64,000 nucleotides of DNA from Dryas octopetala (Eukaryota > Streptophyta > Magnoliopsida > Rosales > Rosaceae). The translations under genes and the position numbers were made by a program. Positions within the stretch are counted from its first letter, which is position 1; each line of letters begins with the position of its first letter. The notes below the pieces were generated by a model. That model was not told the DNA's origin and ran no database searches. It saw only the letters and a program-made list of their open reading frames with translations. Below, one piece after another: positions 12,753-27,312 of this stretch. The stretch is taken from assembly GCA_963921425.1 (NCBI GenBank), contig OY992837.1:2453896-2517895 (forward strand), given 5' to 3'.

Positions 12753-12772
12753 AGAGAGAGAGAGAGAGAGAG
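12753..12772. repeat. GA microsatellite in the SerRS 5' leader
   Basis: A GA tract directly abuts the start codon at 12773. In plants GA repeats near transcription starts can bind BBR/BPC factors; whether this one acts in that way is inference. Confidence 0.8.
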
Positions 12773-15878
<3,106 letters not shown>

Positions 15879-17925
15879 ATTCATCATTTTTTCTTTTGAG
15901 TTTTCAACTAAGAATAGATTATCTTAAGAAATTGTAAAACACAAATTCCTTCTTTAGTGTTGGGCTGTGTTATATTATACATTTGACGGCTGATTTGCAC
16001 ATTTAGATCCTACCTATTATTAATTGGTGTTAGCGGGAAGCTGCTGCTGATGTCAGAATACGAATCTTGAGAATTGATTGCTTGACTGGATCTAAAATTT
16101 TTTGAAAGAGAAAGTCTTATAGAATTATATCCAATGGGAGGTTTGAGCCCTTATGCCGCAGGAAGCCTTGCCTTCACAGCATCACCATTGCCTAATTGAC
16201 CCACCTTTACAATGATTTTCCTTCTTTTTTTTATTTGGGTAAATTACATTAACAAGTTTTCGTGTTCGTAATTGGAGGGTAATTGTTTCAAATTCTGCAG
16301 TCTCACATCGAGTCATCAACCCTTTCTGAAAGTCTATTTTTGCTTGTGCAGGGCAAGGAAACCCGTCCAAATCAAACAAGCTGGTCCACAATTCACATCA
16401 TTCCTGGAATTGATTGAAAAGCCATTCTTCAACTTGGTCAAGGGGATGGGGTTTAAAAAACTGAGCATGATACTGAAATGAATTATGATTTGTTTATGAT
16501 TTAAACTGGCTTTACGCTACTAGTCTTTTTTGGGTAGGCGATAGAATTTTGAGCCCACAACTTGGAAATTGTGCATTATCACTATCTGCAATCTTTCTTT
16601 TTCTCTCAAAGTCAAAGAACGATGACTTTGAAGCATCCCCACATTCAGTGCTGCATCAGTTCAAGATTGTCTCTCTCTTCCATAAATTACATGGAGATTG
16701 CCATTCCCAGCAGTTATGAACTTATGATCTTCTATGTTTGCAAGTTTGTATGTTTCCTTGCTTCTACATTTCTGTATAGAATATCAAAACCATCGACAAC
16801 TTTGTTATTTGAGGTTTTTTTTTTTTGGTTATCACAACAGTCGAAGGAAACACGTTATCACAAAAAATGAAAAATAAGATAGATGTCAAATAATTCTTGG
16901 GTAAACAATGTTTTTGGTACCAACTTTTTTGTGATTATGATTTTTAGTTTTACTTAAAGATAGAGAAAATTGTTAGAAGAGAGAAACATATATAGATGTG
17001 ATAAAAGTGGGAAACCAAAAACATAAGCATCATCAAACGGACCTAGTTTTTTCTCTCTCACTTGGAAATATTTGAGCCCAAGTACCTGAAGGCTCACTCA
17101 AGCCATGACCACTCATTCATCGCCTATACCAAGGGTCCAAGACAAAGGTGCCCCTTCATATAGAGTTGTTTATTTCCAATGGAAGGAGGGTTCTTTTTTA
17201 TTTTTTTGGCCAAAAGAAAAGAGGGTTCTTTTTTTTTTTTTTTTGGCCAAGTAAAAGAAAAGAGGGTTCTTAAATTATTGATAAAGATACAGAAAAAGAA
17301 GCACGTACCACTACCACCTATATACTATACACACTACACTAGTCTATTCGAAGATCGAAGCAAGATAATTTAATAAGGCATTGTGGGTATGCAACTATGT
17401 ATTGAAAAGTATTTATTCTATTTTTTACAGTTAACAGAGCCCAATTAGGTTCCATATACATCCAAATTCATTATCATCACCATTAAAGAGCCACTCTTAA
17501 ACCAGAGTCTACATTTCTTGAGCAATTGAGCAATTTCATATTGGAACCTTTGAAGATACTGCAAATGCTGCAAGGGAAATATGTATGCATGTACTTCAAA
17601 AACCATCTTGAGGAAAAATGAATATAGATTAATAGTGGTCAAACCCAAAATCACAAAAAAATAAAAGCTATATATGCTAAATTGATGACATATATTTAAT
17701 TTGCAGTAACATAACTCATCCCATTTTACACAAACATATTTATTATAAACCTATAAATCCAAGGTTCTAAAAGTACAAAAAAATGTCTAAACTTTCTTGG
17801 TTTTATGACAGACATGGTTATACATCTAAAACTTCCAAAACTAGAACAAAAATAAATTCTTTTCTATCATCCAATCTTTCATGTACAACTTCCAAACAAC
17901 ATGGTTGCTTGTTTGTGAAACCTAC
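15879..17925. other. intergenic between SerRS and the CLE gene
   Basis: Contains the SerRS 3' UTR, an isolated exon-like stretch (16352-16481, listed separately), two nearby copies of an agagggttcttttt-type motif near 17180-17270, and AT-rich sequence. The part nearest 17925 is the 3' side of the minus-strand CLE gene. Confidence 0.5.
16352..16481 (+). other. isolated exon-like ORF fragment, unrecognised
   Basis: After a good acceptor (pyrimidine-rich, ttgtgcag) the frame reads ARKPVQIKQAGPQFTSFLEL and continues to ...KGMGFKKLSMILK before TGA. The composition looks like a genuine terminal exon of a soluble protein, but no upstream exon could be joined. It may be the remnant of a deleted gene or a chance reading frame. 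I do not recognise the family. Confidence 0.25.
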
Positions 17926-18195
17926 CTACCTATTGTGCAATGGATCAGGAGAAGAGGGCACTTCTCTGTTGATTGTAGCAAAAAAGCCTTCATCATCCCT
18001 AGTGGAGTTGGAGCTTTTGCTCTGAACTTGAGGCTTCTCTTGATTTTCCACCTTATCATTGTAATTATCATTTAAACATCTGGCTCCAGAAACTCCATAG
18101 TGTAAACCTGAGATGCCCAAAAAAATCAATACAAGACCCAGAACTTGATTCCTTGAGATGGACCTCATGAGCATGACTAGCTTCTTCAAATGCAA
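17926..18195 (-). CDS. CLE-family signalling peptide precursor (CLE27-like)
   Basis: A single-exon ORF of up to 89 residues. An N-terminal hydrophobic segment (about residues 19-36, VLGLVLIFLGISG) is a secretion signal. A variable hydrophilic middle follows, and the C-terminus is the 12-residue CLE motif REVPSSPDPLHN (77-88) plus a final arginine. CLE peptides are cut out, modified on prolines and perceived by leucine-rich-repeat receptor kinases of the CLAVATA1/BAM type to control meristem and vascular cell fate. Met1, Met8 and Met10 are all possible starts; Met10 (MRSIS) gives the most typical signal peptide. Position 6, nearly always glycine in this family, is serine here; Arabidopsis CLE27 is remembered as having cysteine there, hence the tentative comparison. 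Confidence 0.88.
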   Translation of the reverse strand: MHLKKLVMLMRSISRNQVLGLVLIFLGISGLHYGVSGARCLNDNYNDKVENQEKPQVQSKSSNSTRDDEGFFATINREVPSSPDPLHNR

Positions 18196-19624
18196 AAATA
18201 TTGTTTTTGTCTCTGTTTAGCTTCTACTTTAGCAAGCATGTGGAGTATATAAAAATCAACTTTTGGGTCTTTTTGCTGAGAGAGTTTGAGCATGTTGAGT
18301 AAGTTGGTAGGTTTTTATAGGGAGAGGAGTACTTCAATTTGTGTGTGCGAATATGTGTGCATGTGTGAAGGTGGAAATAATTGGTCAGATTCCCCAGCTG
18401 CATAATTCATAAACTATGAGAGAAATGAGACTTTAACTAATGACTTTGTGGGGTTGTTGACTGGCTATGTGACTTGTGTCCCACATCATCCCATGTATGC
18501 AATGAACCCATTTATTTGAATTCTTTTACGATCTCTCAATCAATTACCAAACAATTAAACAATGACAAAAACAACAACAATAACATCTCATTGATCTTCA
18601 TCAAATATTAGTTTGCATGACATGTGTCATTACTTACTAGCATAAGGTGATGAAATTCTCACCTCATCTCTTGTTAAACTATAAATGTAATATTAAATAT
18701 TTTATTCACTAGAAAAGAGTACTTCATTTGGGGAGAGAAAGGGTGTTTCAAAAGTACTTTTAGATAGGGCATGGATAATGTTTTAGGTCATTCAAACCAA
18801 CCAGTCCATGGGCTATAAATTAATTGTAATCAAACCAAATTCAACTTATACATTGTCTTCTAAAGGGAGCCTCAATTTCAGGATCTTGGCTTTGACTCTT
18901 CATTTGGGTTGTCTTCATTTTCTTCATATGGGCTATTCAAATGTCTAAACTGCTAGCATCCATGTGAATATTATGCAATTTTCTAGGCTATAGTACTACA
19001 TTTTTCTATTTCTTGATCATTCTTTATTTTGTTAATTATGCTTGTGTTTCACAAAACTAGGGGGTTTGCCTTTTGAAATAATACCACGTTAATTGTATTT
19101 GTCTTGTTGGGTTTACGTTTCTTGCTATATACTTTACCATGCTTTGTTTCTTCTCTTGGACTAGCTTATGGCACTTCTTGCATTAATGCGATCCCTTCTT
19201 TGTTTAATCTCAATGTTAGTATTTGTCTTATTTATTCTTTTTCTTGTTAATTATAAATTTCTCTCTCACACATTTAGGTCTTGTGACTGAATGACAAAAC
19301 TGCTCTGAATTCAACAGATTTTGCTCTAAATTTAGCATAAGCCCTAGCAAAGCATTGTACAATTTGACATTAGAGAATTACTATCAATTTAAGTAGAGCT
19401 CTTAATTCATATTTATCCCAGAGTTTAATAAGATATTGATTCCCATACAAACAGGCCTGTTTGGTGAATAGGTTATAAAACAGAGAAAACATGTTATTTA
19501 AAAACACAAAGGTCTTAGTTTAATCTCACTCTCATCCTCTACTTAAGTGCAAGCCATCTTTCTCTTTCACTTCTTTATTACTCGTGTTTAGGTCTGTCTC
19601 GTTCTTCCATTGTTACTTGTCAGT

Positions 19625-19711
<87 letters not shown>

Positions 19712-20313
19712 ATTTGGACGAATTGTTTGCATCAGAGAATGAAAAGTAATTTTGTGAGATTTAATTTAAGTTTATGCAAGAATCATTATTCTTGATAAGA
19801 CTTGCTGGGCAATTAAATAAAAAATCTAGATTAATTTAGCCGACCACAGACCATACTTGACTAAATAACCAGATTTTAATGAAAAGTTTAACAACCTTTA
19901 ATCAAAGTCAGCCTAGTATGAAAACTGCTTTAGTAATCATCGCATTATTAGAAATTTTAAAGGACCCATTGGGACCAAATGGCAAATGTAGCACACAATT
20001 TGACTTCTCAGAAAACGTCAGGATACAAGCTTCATTAAATTATGTGAAAGTTAATATAGCATCTTTGTCTATGCCTTGTTTGTTCACTCCATAATTCACA
20101 TTGACCTCTAAATAGGATTAGGAAGATAACGAAGAGGACTGGGCACACACTCTGATACATATGAATTTGTATTGCCGGAAAGAATGAATACAAGATGTTT
20201 GTAGTTGATGAATGACATTTCTGCTAACGGTAACAAGTCAATATTGGACCAAAAATATCTTACTTTGTAATCTACAATTCGTTCATGCCTCTTTATGAAA
20301 GCACAGTTTAATC
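18196..20313. other. intergenic between CLE and YIP1 genes
   Basis: Should contain the CLE promoter on the 18196 side and the YIP1 3' UTR just before 20314. A long TC microsatellite lies at 19628-19709. No other gene is seen. Confidence 0.6.
19628..19709. repeat. long (TC)n microsatellite
   Basis: About 41 uninterrupted TC dinucleotides, the longest simple repeat in the window. It gives an artificial Ser-Leu reading frame that should not be annotated as a gene. It is likely to vary in length between individuals. Confidence 0.97.
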
Positions 20314-23300
20314 TTAGACTGTGACGGTGAACAAATAGAGTTTTAGCACAACAGCCAGAGCCAACTGCAACAGAAAGATCCCGGCTACAATCAAGAACCA
20401 ACTCTCGCCTGCTGATACGATGTGGGCTCGAAGGTTAACTGCGACAAAGGTGGCAGACATGATCCCGGCTACACCTGTAATTACCCATCTGAAAATTTCT
20501 ATTGGCACAACTGAGAGACACTGAAACCACAGAGAGTAGGAATGTCAGCTAGTGATTATCATCCATCTCAATGGGAGATTTACTTGTATTTTAACAAACA
20601 AAAGCTTGCAACAGAGTTCAATGATGGAACTCATCTTACACATATTGAAAAATTGGCTCTTAATAAGTACAAACGATTAAGGTACATAATTGAATCATAC
20701 CTAAGACATTAGTGTCCAAAATTATTAGAATTGACAATAGTGTTAGGAAAGCTTCTCCAGGATTCTTACTAAATTAGTAAAAGACTGTTTGGACATAAAT
20801 CTCACTATCCAGAAAATTTCTGGCAAAAGCTTTCATCCCACCCCGTATCTACATTTTTAATAATGTATAGCTTGAGAGCATTAGCATAAACTTTTGGGAG
20901 ACGGGTCAAAGTAACTCTTTTACACCCAAAACTTTGTAGACGACATCATTCTGGTAACAAACTTAATAAAAAATAAATGAGAAAACCAGGGACTTACCAA
21001 CGCTGGAATAAAGACAAACAGGGAATAGCCATAGAGACAAAACAGCTGAACGAGACCTGATGGTGCAGAGAAGTATTTGAGGATTACGTACAGTAAAAGA
21101 GGAACAACAGTGACGTATCCATAGAATAATCCAGCAGACCATTGCACCACATTAATGTCATATTCCCATTCTTTGCTCTTGACCTTGTGTGCTACATATG
21201 TCACAAAAGTTCCAATGGCAGCTGCTACAAATATTAGGGTAGTGCATATCCAGAAAGGTCCATACCTGCACAGCATTTGAAGTTGAGATCATATGACATG
21301 TACCTCACAATACAGAGAATTTTTTACGAATACATTACAAATATAAAAGTAAAACAAAAGTATCCATCAAGATACAGTGATTAATCCATTCACAATCTTA
21401 CAATGTAGTTCCAAAACCAAGCTTCACATTACAGACATTTAAATTGAATGCGAAGTATAAGCATGGTACCAGTAGCAAATCTGATATCAGTAAAATTTTA
21501 CAGAATCGCATATACCATCACCATCCATCAATGCCCTTAGATCTTTGACTACTTAATTTGCATGATTCTACTAAATTATAGTATAGCGCAAACACATTTT
21601 CTACTATTTTCTCAAATTAAAAGGCATCTTCATCCAGGATTATCAATTGTCAAATCAATGTTTGTGGCAATGTCTCAGAGATGTTTAAATTTCAAAGAAT
21701 AATGCAAGTTGAAAATACTGTTCAAAAACTTACAAATCTGGGCTGTCAGATGTTTTTTCGTTAAAAGTTCCACTGAATGGAAGGAGTGAGTCCTTAATCC
21801 TCTCTAGAACATCTGAAGTGTCAACATCAAAGTATGGCTTGTATGCAGATACATTGAATGCCCGTAGCCAACCAGTCTGCTGGGGTTCATCAGAACCAGA
21901 TATAGGTTTTGAAAATGTGTCTGTATCAAGTGAAACATGGCTATTATCCTTTAACATCACAGAAAATGACATCGAAAAAAAAAAAATTATAGTAGTCAAA
22001 CTTTAATAATCTGGAAAATTTATGGAAAGAAGATTGGCCAATAGTTTTAGCACCCCTTAGGCCCTTACAAATAGCAATTCTAACTTTCCTCATATAGTTT
22101 AATGCCTCTTAGGAATAGCAACCCTCTCCACATATAGAACGAGAAGGAAGCATGGAGGACATTTCAGTCATTGTTGTCCAAATCTCATATTAGCTCTTCT
22201 AAGGTTTTTTTTTCCAAGCATCCACTCTGTTTGAGTTCATCTGTCCACTGATTAGAAGTTTTAAAGTACAAAAACACAACTTTAACCACATTTAATCTTC
22301 TGTCTTGTTGACTCTTGACGGCACACCTGATTACTAGTTTACTAGTACTACAGATCTCTTCTTATTTATGGTGATCCAACCCAGTCGGCTCTCATGAGCA
22401 CTTTGATCCCATCACATTTCAACTAGTCAACCTACCGAACCTCAGCTTCCCTGATTCATATCCCATTATCTTACTAGAGTTTACAAAGCATAATCAAATG
22501 AACAAAATTTCTCTAACCTTTTGCCATTAGATCTAGATTTACCCAAATAATGGTCTATACTCCTAGAACATACAGTGAAAAAGCATGAATCTCAAATACT
22601 TTAAACTTGTTTTTTAAAAGCCTTTAGGTATTGGATCCGAAGATTGTATTGTATTCACTGGACTATTATTATCTGAAACAATGTAGGAAAGTCACATATC
22701 AAAGCAAATCCTGGTTTGCATATTTAATAAACTAAAGTGAAAATTGTGTGTACCATCGGCATCACGTGGAGGGCGAGCACCACCAGCGATCTTCCCATGT
22801 GCCTCAGATGGAGGAAATGTCGTAAGGCTTGAATCTGCATCATTTACGCCATATAATTATTTCCAATGAAAAAAATCAAAGAATCTTGCAACTAAATTAT
22901 TAAAACCTAGCAACTGAGCTGGAATTTAAACTCAACTAAGCAGATGTTTATGTCTCATTGAGCCCCTTCCAGCAAAACGATACAACATTCACAATTATAC
23001 TTATTCCTTTCCTATACTACTCGATAAACCCCTTCGCTAATAAAACTTTAAATTTACAACTGCAAATTTAATCACATAAAAGCTCTGTCTGGTTACTAAG
23101 AAAATGCAGGAAAAGAAATATATAAACGTTATCAAAATTCAAGATCCTAGTCTCCCAACACTTAAAACCCAGAAACACAAAACAAAACAGAGAATGGCAA
23201 CTCAATTTCCCTACTCTTTTTCCTGCATCAATTTCAAACAGCTATATAGAATTCCCAACACAATAGTGCAACGATAAGTAACTGATTCTTTCTATTATCT

Positions 23301-23603
23301 AATGCTGTTTCGTTTTCTTTTCCTTCAGTTTCACGGCAACCAAACAAAAGGTAAGTAAATCCACGGATTGACAACCCATTTCCTGAGCTTTGGGAAAGAA
23401 CGAATTGGGTACCTTGGAATTTGACAGTGAGATGGCCTGGATCTGGGACCGCCTGCAAAATTAACCAAGAACATTAAACCAGATATACATATAGATATAT
23501 AAATATTATATACATAAATGTAATCGTGAAATTGAATACTTACAGCAGGAACAGATCCTGAGACGTTTTGGTTATCGATGCTTGTATAATTTCCGGACAT
23601 CAT
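20314..23603 (-). CDS. YIP1/YIPF-family Golgi membrane protein
   Basis: Six exons on the minus strand keep frame and give 280 residues: 23544-23603, 23413-23452, 22754-22834, 21734-21920, 20998-21265 and 20314-20520. The N-terminal ~120 residues are hydrophilic and cytosolic (PDPGHLTVKFQ, FPPSEAHGKIAGGARPP). They are followed by the conserved KPYFDVDTSDVLERIKDSL and DLYGPFWICTTLIF. Five membrane segments follow, roughly at residues 126-146, 163-185, 193-212, 219-240 and 250-275, ending KLYLFTVTV. This is the plant YIPF1/2-like group (Arabidopsis At5g27490/At3g05280 type). These proteins act with Rab GTPases and other YIP proteins in ER-Golgi/TGN vesicle traffic. For exon 4 the acceptor at cttgatacag was chosen because it alone restores the DADDTFSKP frame. 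Confidence 0.92.
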
Positions 23604-23949
23604 CTTGCTTTCTCTTCTTCCTCCTTGTGTCTGCTCCTTCAGATCTCTCTCTGGTACTCTTGCAGTAGCGCGTGGTTTTTGTTTTTATTTTTGGATTTTA
23701 TTTTATTTCTTAATTTTGTTCTTACATGACAAATATAAAATCGGGTAGACTTTTTAAGAGGTGGATTGAGGTTTGGGCTTCCCTGGATTGGTTGGGCCCA
23801 AGCTCGATTGGACCAATACAAAAGAATTATTTACTTCAACTTTTACTCAATTACACAACTTGGATCTTGGATGATTCCCTCTATGGAAACGGAATGGATA
23901 TTATGTGTTGGAAAAACTTCCCCTCAACTTACGATGTATTTAGAACTTT

Positions 23950-25035
23950 ATTTAAAATATCGATGTTAATAGAAAATGTTGAAACCTTCTTAGATGAGAG
24001 TTTCATTGTCAAGCAAATAGAGGCGCTTGATTTTTGTTAGGTCCAGACTGTCCAGTTTGAACCCAACTTTTTTGTTCAAAATACAAAAAACCAATGTTCT
24101 TTTCCACACATGAGGGGTTTTGTAGGGGACAAGACATATTAATTAAAAATACATTCATTTCGGAACCAAAATTGATATTACTCCATTTTTTTCAAATAAA
24201 AGTTTAAAGAAATTTCAAACCCTAAAATTTGCTCATCACTTTAATTTTATATGAGAACAAATTTGCTAACCATTTTAATTTGGTGGTGAGAATAATGCCA
24301 CCTTTCATATTAGTTAACTAAGATTAAACTTTTATATTTAATGTATTTTATTAATTTTTTAATTTTAATCACTCTAACCCATAAAGTTTCAGAAGTCTTT
24401 TCACTTGCCTTCTCACACCTCCCCCCACCGTTCCCACCCTCTCCCCTCCTCAAGTGGCCGGATTTTACTGCGGGCGGAGGATGAGCTAGAGCAACCAAGG
24501 AGCTAAAGCAGATGGGAAAAGAAGACATACTACCAATTTGATTGTTGTTCTTCTTTGCTGCCCATTTGGTTACGTTTGATTGTTGTTCTTCTTTACTCCC
24601 CATTTGGCCCTCTTAAGGAAAAAATAACAAAATGATAAGCCTCAGGGATTCGTCTTGCCTTTTCCCTTCTTTACCCTTTGAACTTGGAGATATTCAATTC
24701 ATATGATGTTGCATTACAGAATAATGGTTCATCTTCTTGGCTGCACAGTGTCTCGTCGTCACATTTTGTTCGAATTTGAACACAATAGAACGACCCAAAC
24801 AAAGCCCGTTTCATTTGAGATTGTGGCACGAATATGCAGTGGGAGGTGGGAGGGATGGTGAGGTGGAGGAGAGACAGAGCGAAGGAAAAAGAGAGAGAGA
24901 GGAGCGAAGTATTTATTTAAAATACTCAACTATAGTTAACTCTTATACACGTTCCATTCATTGAGAATGGTGGTAATGGGTTAAAGTTTTATAGTGGAGA
25001 ATGGAGATGAAGGAGATATGGGGATATTCCCATTT

Positions 25036-25089
<54 letters not shown>

Positions 25090-25430
25090 GTTGGTATTCC
25101 GGGATACGCCAGTTCTTCTCATGAAAAAAATGTTGACTAATATTTAATTCAATGCATGCATCGTTAGACAAATTTAAAAAAGCAATTAAATTTCTCAAGT
25201 CCCAAGTTTTGTGGCGGCCGCGGTCCTCTTGCAGTCACACAAAGAAACCAGCATACCCGGCATTTCTGCAATAATATATGCATGGTGATGGTGTTATGTA
25301 GTCATGCATGTTCTTCTACTTTAATCTACTGTTCATCCATACCTATATGAATGTCAAAGTTAGCTACGTCTGCAACAATTAATACATTTTCTACTGGAAG
25401 CTTCAACAATTATTCTAAAGCCATAACGTC
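23950..25430. repeat. segmental repeat block A1 (partner A2 at 32258-33370)
   Basis: Same orientation and order as A2, high identity by eye with small indels. It is part of a duplication that carries the small membrane-protein gene family on its right side. Confidence 0.8.
25039..25085. repeat. (GA)n microsatellite
   Basis: About 23 GA units. A shorter orthologous tract lies at 32939-32974 in the duplicate block, so it was present before the duplication and has changed length since. Confidence 0.95.
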
Positions 25431-25439
25431 CTTAATTAA

Positions 25440-26918
25440 TTCCTTCCATCCATCTTGAGCTTCAGTTATGAGGACCTGAACAAAAAAATAAATAAAAGGA
25501 AAATGAGACAGCATTGTCATTCTTTGTGATGACAAAATTGGTACAAAAAAATATGAACACAACCGTAACCAATTGGTGCAATCGATGGGCCCAAGATTAC
25601 AAAACCATTGAATGAACCTATCTAATCAAACTTTGTGATTTATGTTGCAACAAATAAAATATAAGTAGAGGCAATGATGGATTAAGTGCCCAAAAAAGAA
25701 TGGCATGCATAGCAAAATCAAAACAGGGGATATTGTAAAAGAGGTTTGAGTTGGTTGTAAAAAGAAAAGGAGACAGCATGATCATTCTTGCATTTATCAA
25801 GACAAGTAGACAACATGTTTCAGCAGCTTTATCTAAAACATCCGATATACCAAACAAAGACGGAGACACACAGCCAATGCATCGCAATGAATTACAACAA
25901 GATAAATTCAATCTAAGAAGAAAGTAAATTTCCAATGATTTGGGTCTGGAATGAAACCAAACAGAATATTTAAATATGAACTTAAGTGCAACCAATTGGT
26001 GCAATTGATGGACCCAAGATTACAAAACCATTGAGTGAACCTATCGAATCAAACTTTATGATTTATGTTGCAACAAAGGTCTCATAACTTAAAAAAGGTT
26101 ATTGAGATTGGGGCAATCAATTTCGCTGGATCGTACCCAGAAAATTTGCCCAAATAAGAAAACATCAGTATTTTTCATTTTAGGTTATAAGTTAGGGCTT
26201 TTGTTGCGCCAAAATTAACCATATATACGAAGATCGAGAGATGAAAACCAAACCTGGTTGGTTGGAGTTGTGCTCAGAGATTCGACAAGGGTGGATGATT
26301 AGCAAAAAAATTCAAAATTAAAAAAAAAAATTAAACATAAAAGAGATCGAATACATCGTAGTAGTACCTCTGGCTCAGGGGATGGGAAGCTTGAAAATGA
26401 GCAAGCTCTTTTTCTCAAACCTCTTCAATCTGCTCAAAACTCTTCTTCAGTTTTTCTTCAAGTTTTTTATCAAACCAAACTTTAAAAAGATATGCCGATC
26501 CAAACAGGGCAGCGTAACGCGTATACATGGTAGGTTTACTGGTAGGTAACAGAGGTGCTGTAGAAAGATTAAAGGAAAGTGCAATCGAAAAGAAAGGAAA
26601 TATATTATATCTTGCTAAAAAAACACTTTAAGGACTATTTATACAAAGAAAAGGGAAATAATAAAGATATTAAACCTATTACGTGTACTCACTGATATAC
26701 AGGACACGTCACACTAACTAAGAAGGAAGAAATAGCTATATTATTCTAACAATAGTAATAAAGAAACTGGCCAGCAAAGTGGTGATCTCAACATTTACGA
26801 ACGAGCTCACTGTTGGAGTCGGAATTAGTGACTAGTAGGAGAAGGCTTTCCAGAAGCTTTCGTCTCTTTGCAACTAAATACAAGGCTTTTTGCACTAAGC
26901 GGTTAATTTCAGAAAAAT
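25440..26918. repeat. segmental repeat block B1 (partner B2 at 40000-41090)
   Basis: Includes the pseudogene and its upstream region. Shared landmarks with B2 are cagccaatgcatcgcaatga, aggttataagttagggcttt, and the gene-upstream stretch with ctagtaggagaaggctttcc near 26830 and 41010. After ggttaatttcagaaa (near 26901 and 41081) the two diverge: B1 continues into the gcggtgtcg module and B2 does not. Confidence 0.8.
25465..26528 (-). pseudogene. small membrane/coiled-coil protein, copy 1 (decayed)
   Basis: This is the broken sister of the genes at 33339-34032 and 40002-40960. Exon 1 (26368-26528) begins MYTRYAALFGSAYLFKVWF and continues with a charged helix. It hits an in-frame TGA at 26415-26417, where the intact copy at 40960 reads EEVLQNELAHF. 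The second lesion is a deletion at about 26288: 22 bases present in copy 3, including the exon 2 acceptor (ctatatag in coding sense), are missing between two acaaggg direct repeats. An exon 3-like acceptor with GTCCTCATAAC remains near 25475. Flanking sequence 25630-26300 is nearly identical to 40060-40706, so the decay is recent relative to the duplication. Confidence 0.7.
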
Positions 26919-27058
26919 ATGCGGTGTCGTTTTATTGGGATTTGATAAACGTGGGAAGTGTGGGACTGTTTCGCCGTCCTTTGATTAATCTCGTGGTGGT
27001 TTCGAAATTCATGATTCATTTCACTAAATTTTCAGAAAATGAAAATGTCATTTGTTAA
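26919..27058. repeat. gcggtgtcg module, copy 1
   Basis: About 140 bases from gcggtgtcgttttattggga through gtttcgccgtcctttgatta to ttcagaaaatgaaaatgtca. The same module occurs at 27173-27312, 34163-34300 and 44638-44735, always in the same orientation. It sits 5' of minus-strand genes: here upstream of small-gene copy 1. Confidence 0.85.
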
Positions 27059-27172
27059 CCGTATAGTAACGTTTTATTCATGAAAATGTCATTTGTTAAC
27101 CGTTCACTAAATTCATGATCCAATGTGAATAGTGAATCAGTGCCAAGAATATTGACTGAAGCAGTGCCAAGA

Positions 27173-27312
27173 AGCGGTGTCGTTTTATTGGGATTTGATA
27201 AACGTGGGAAGTGTGGGACTGTTTCGCCGTCCTCTGTTTAATCTCGTGGTGGTTTCGAAAATCATGATTTATTTCACTAAATTTTCAAAAAATGAAAATG
27301 TCATTTGTTAAC
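27173..27312. repeat. gcggtgtcg module, copy 2 (tandem)
   Basis: A second copy about 115 bases after the first, in the same orientation. It is preceded by gaatcagtgccaagaatattg-type sequence that also precedes the module near 34100, so this copy keeps more of the ancestral flank than the one at 26919. Confidence 0.85.

Larger units (their letters stand above)
23604..25464. other. YIP1 promoter, then segmental repeat block A1
   Basis: The first ~300 bases include the YIP1 leader and promoter. From about 23950 the sequence matches 32258-33370 (block A2) over more than 1 kb. Shared landmarks are the stretch around tcaagcaa near 24010 and 32290, the acatgaggggttttgt motif near 24106 and 32381, and the GA tract followed by ggtgttggtattccgggata. 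A1 carries about 260 bases (24780-25038) that A2 lacks. No protein-coding gene is supported. Confidence 0.65.

Noticed and set aside
19610..19795. 61-codon plus-strand open frame
   Set aside because: It is the TC microsatellite translated as Ser-Leu repeats.
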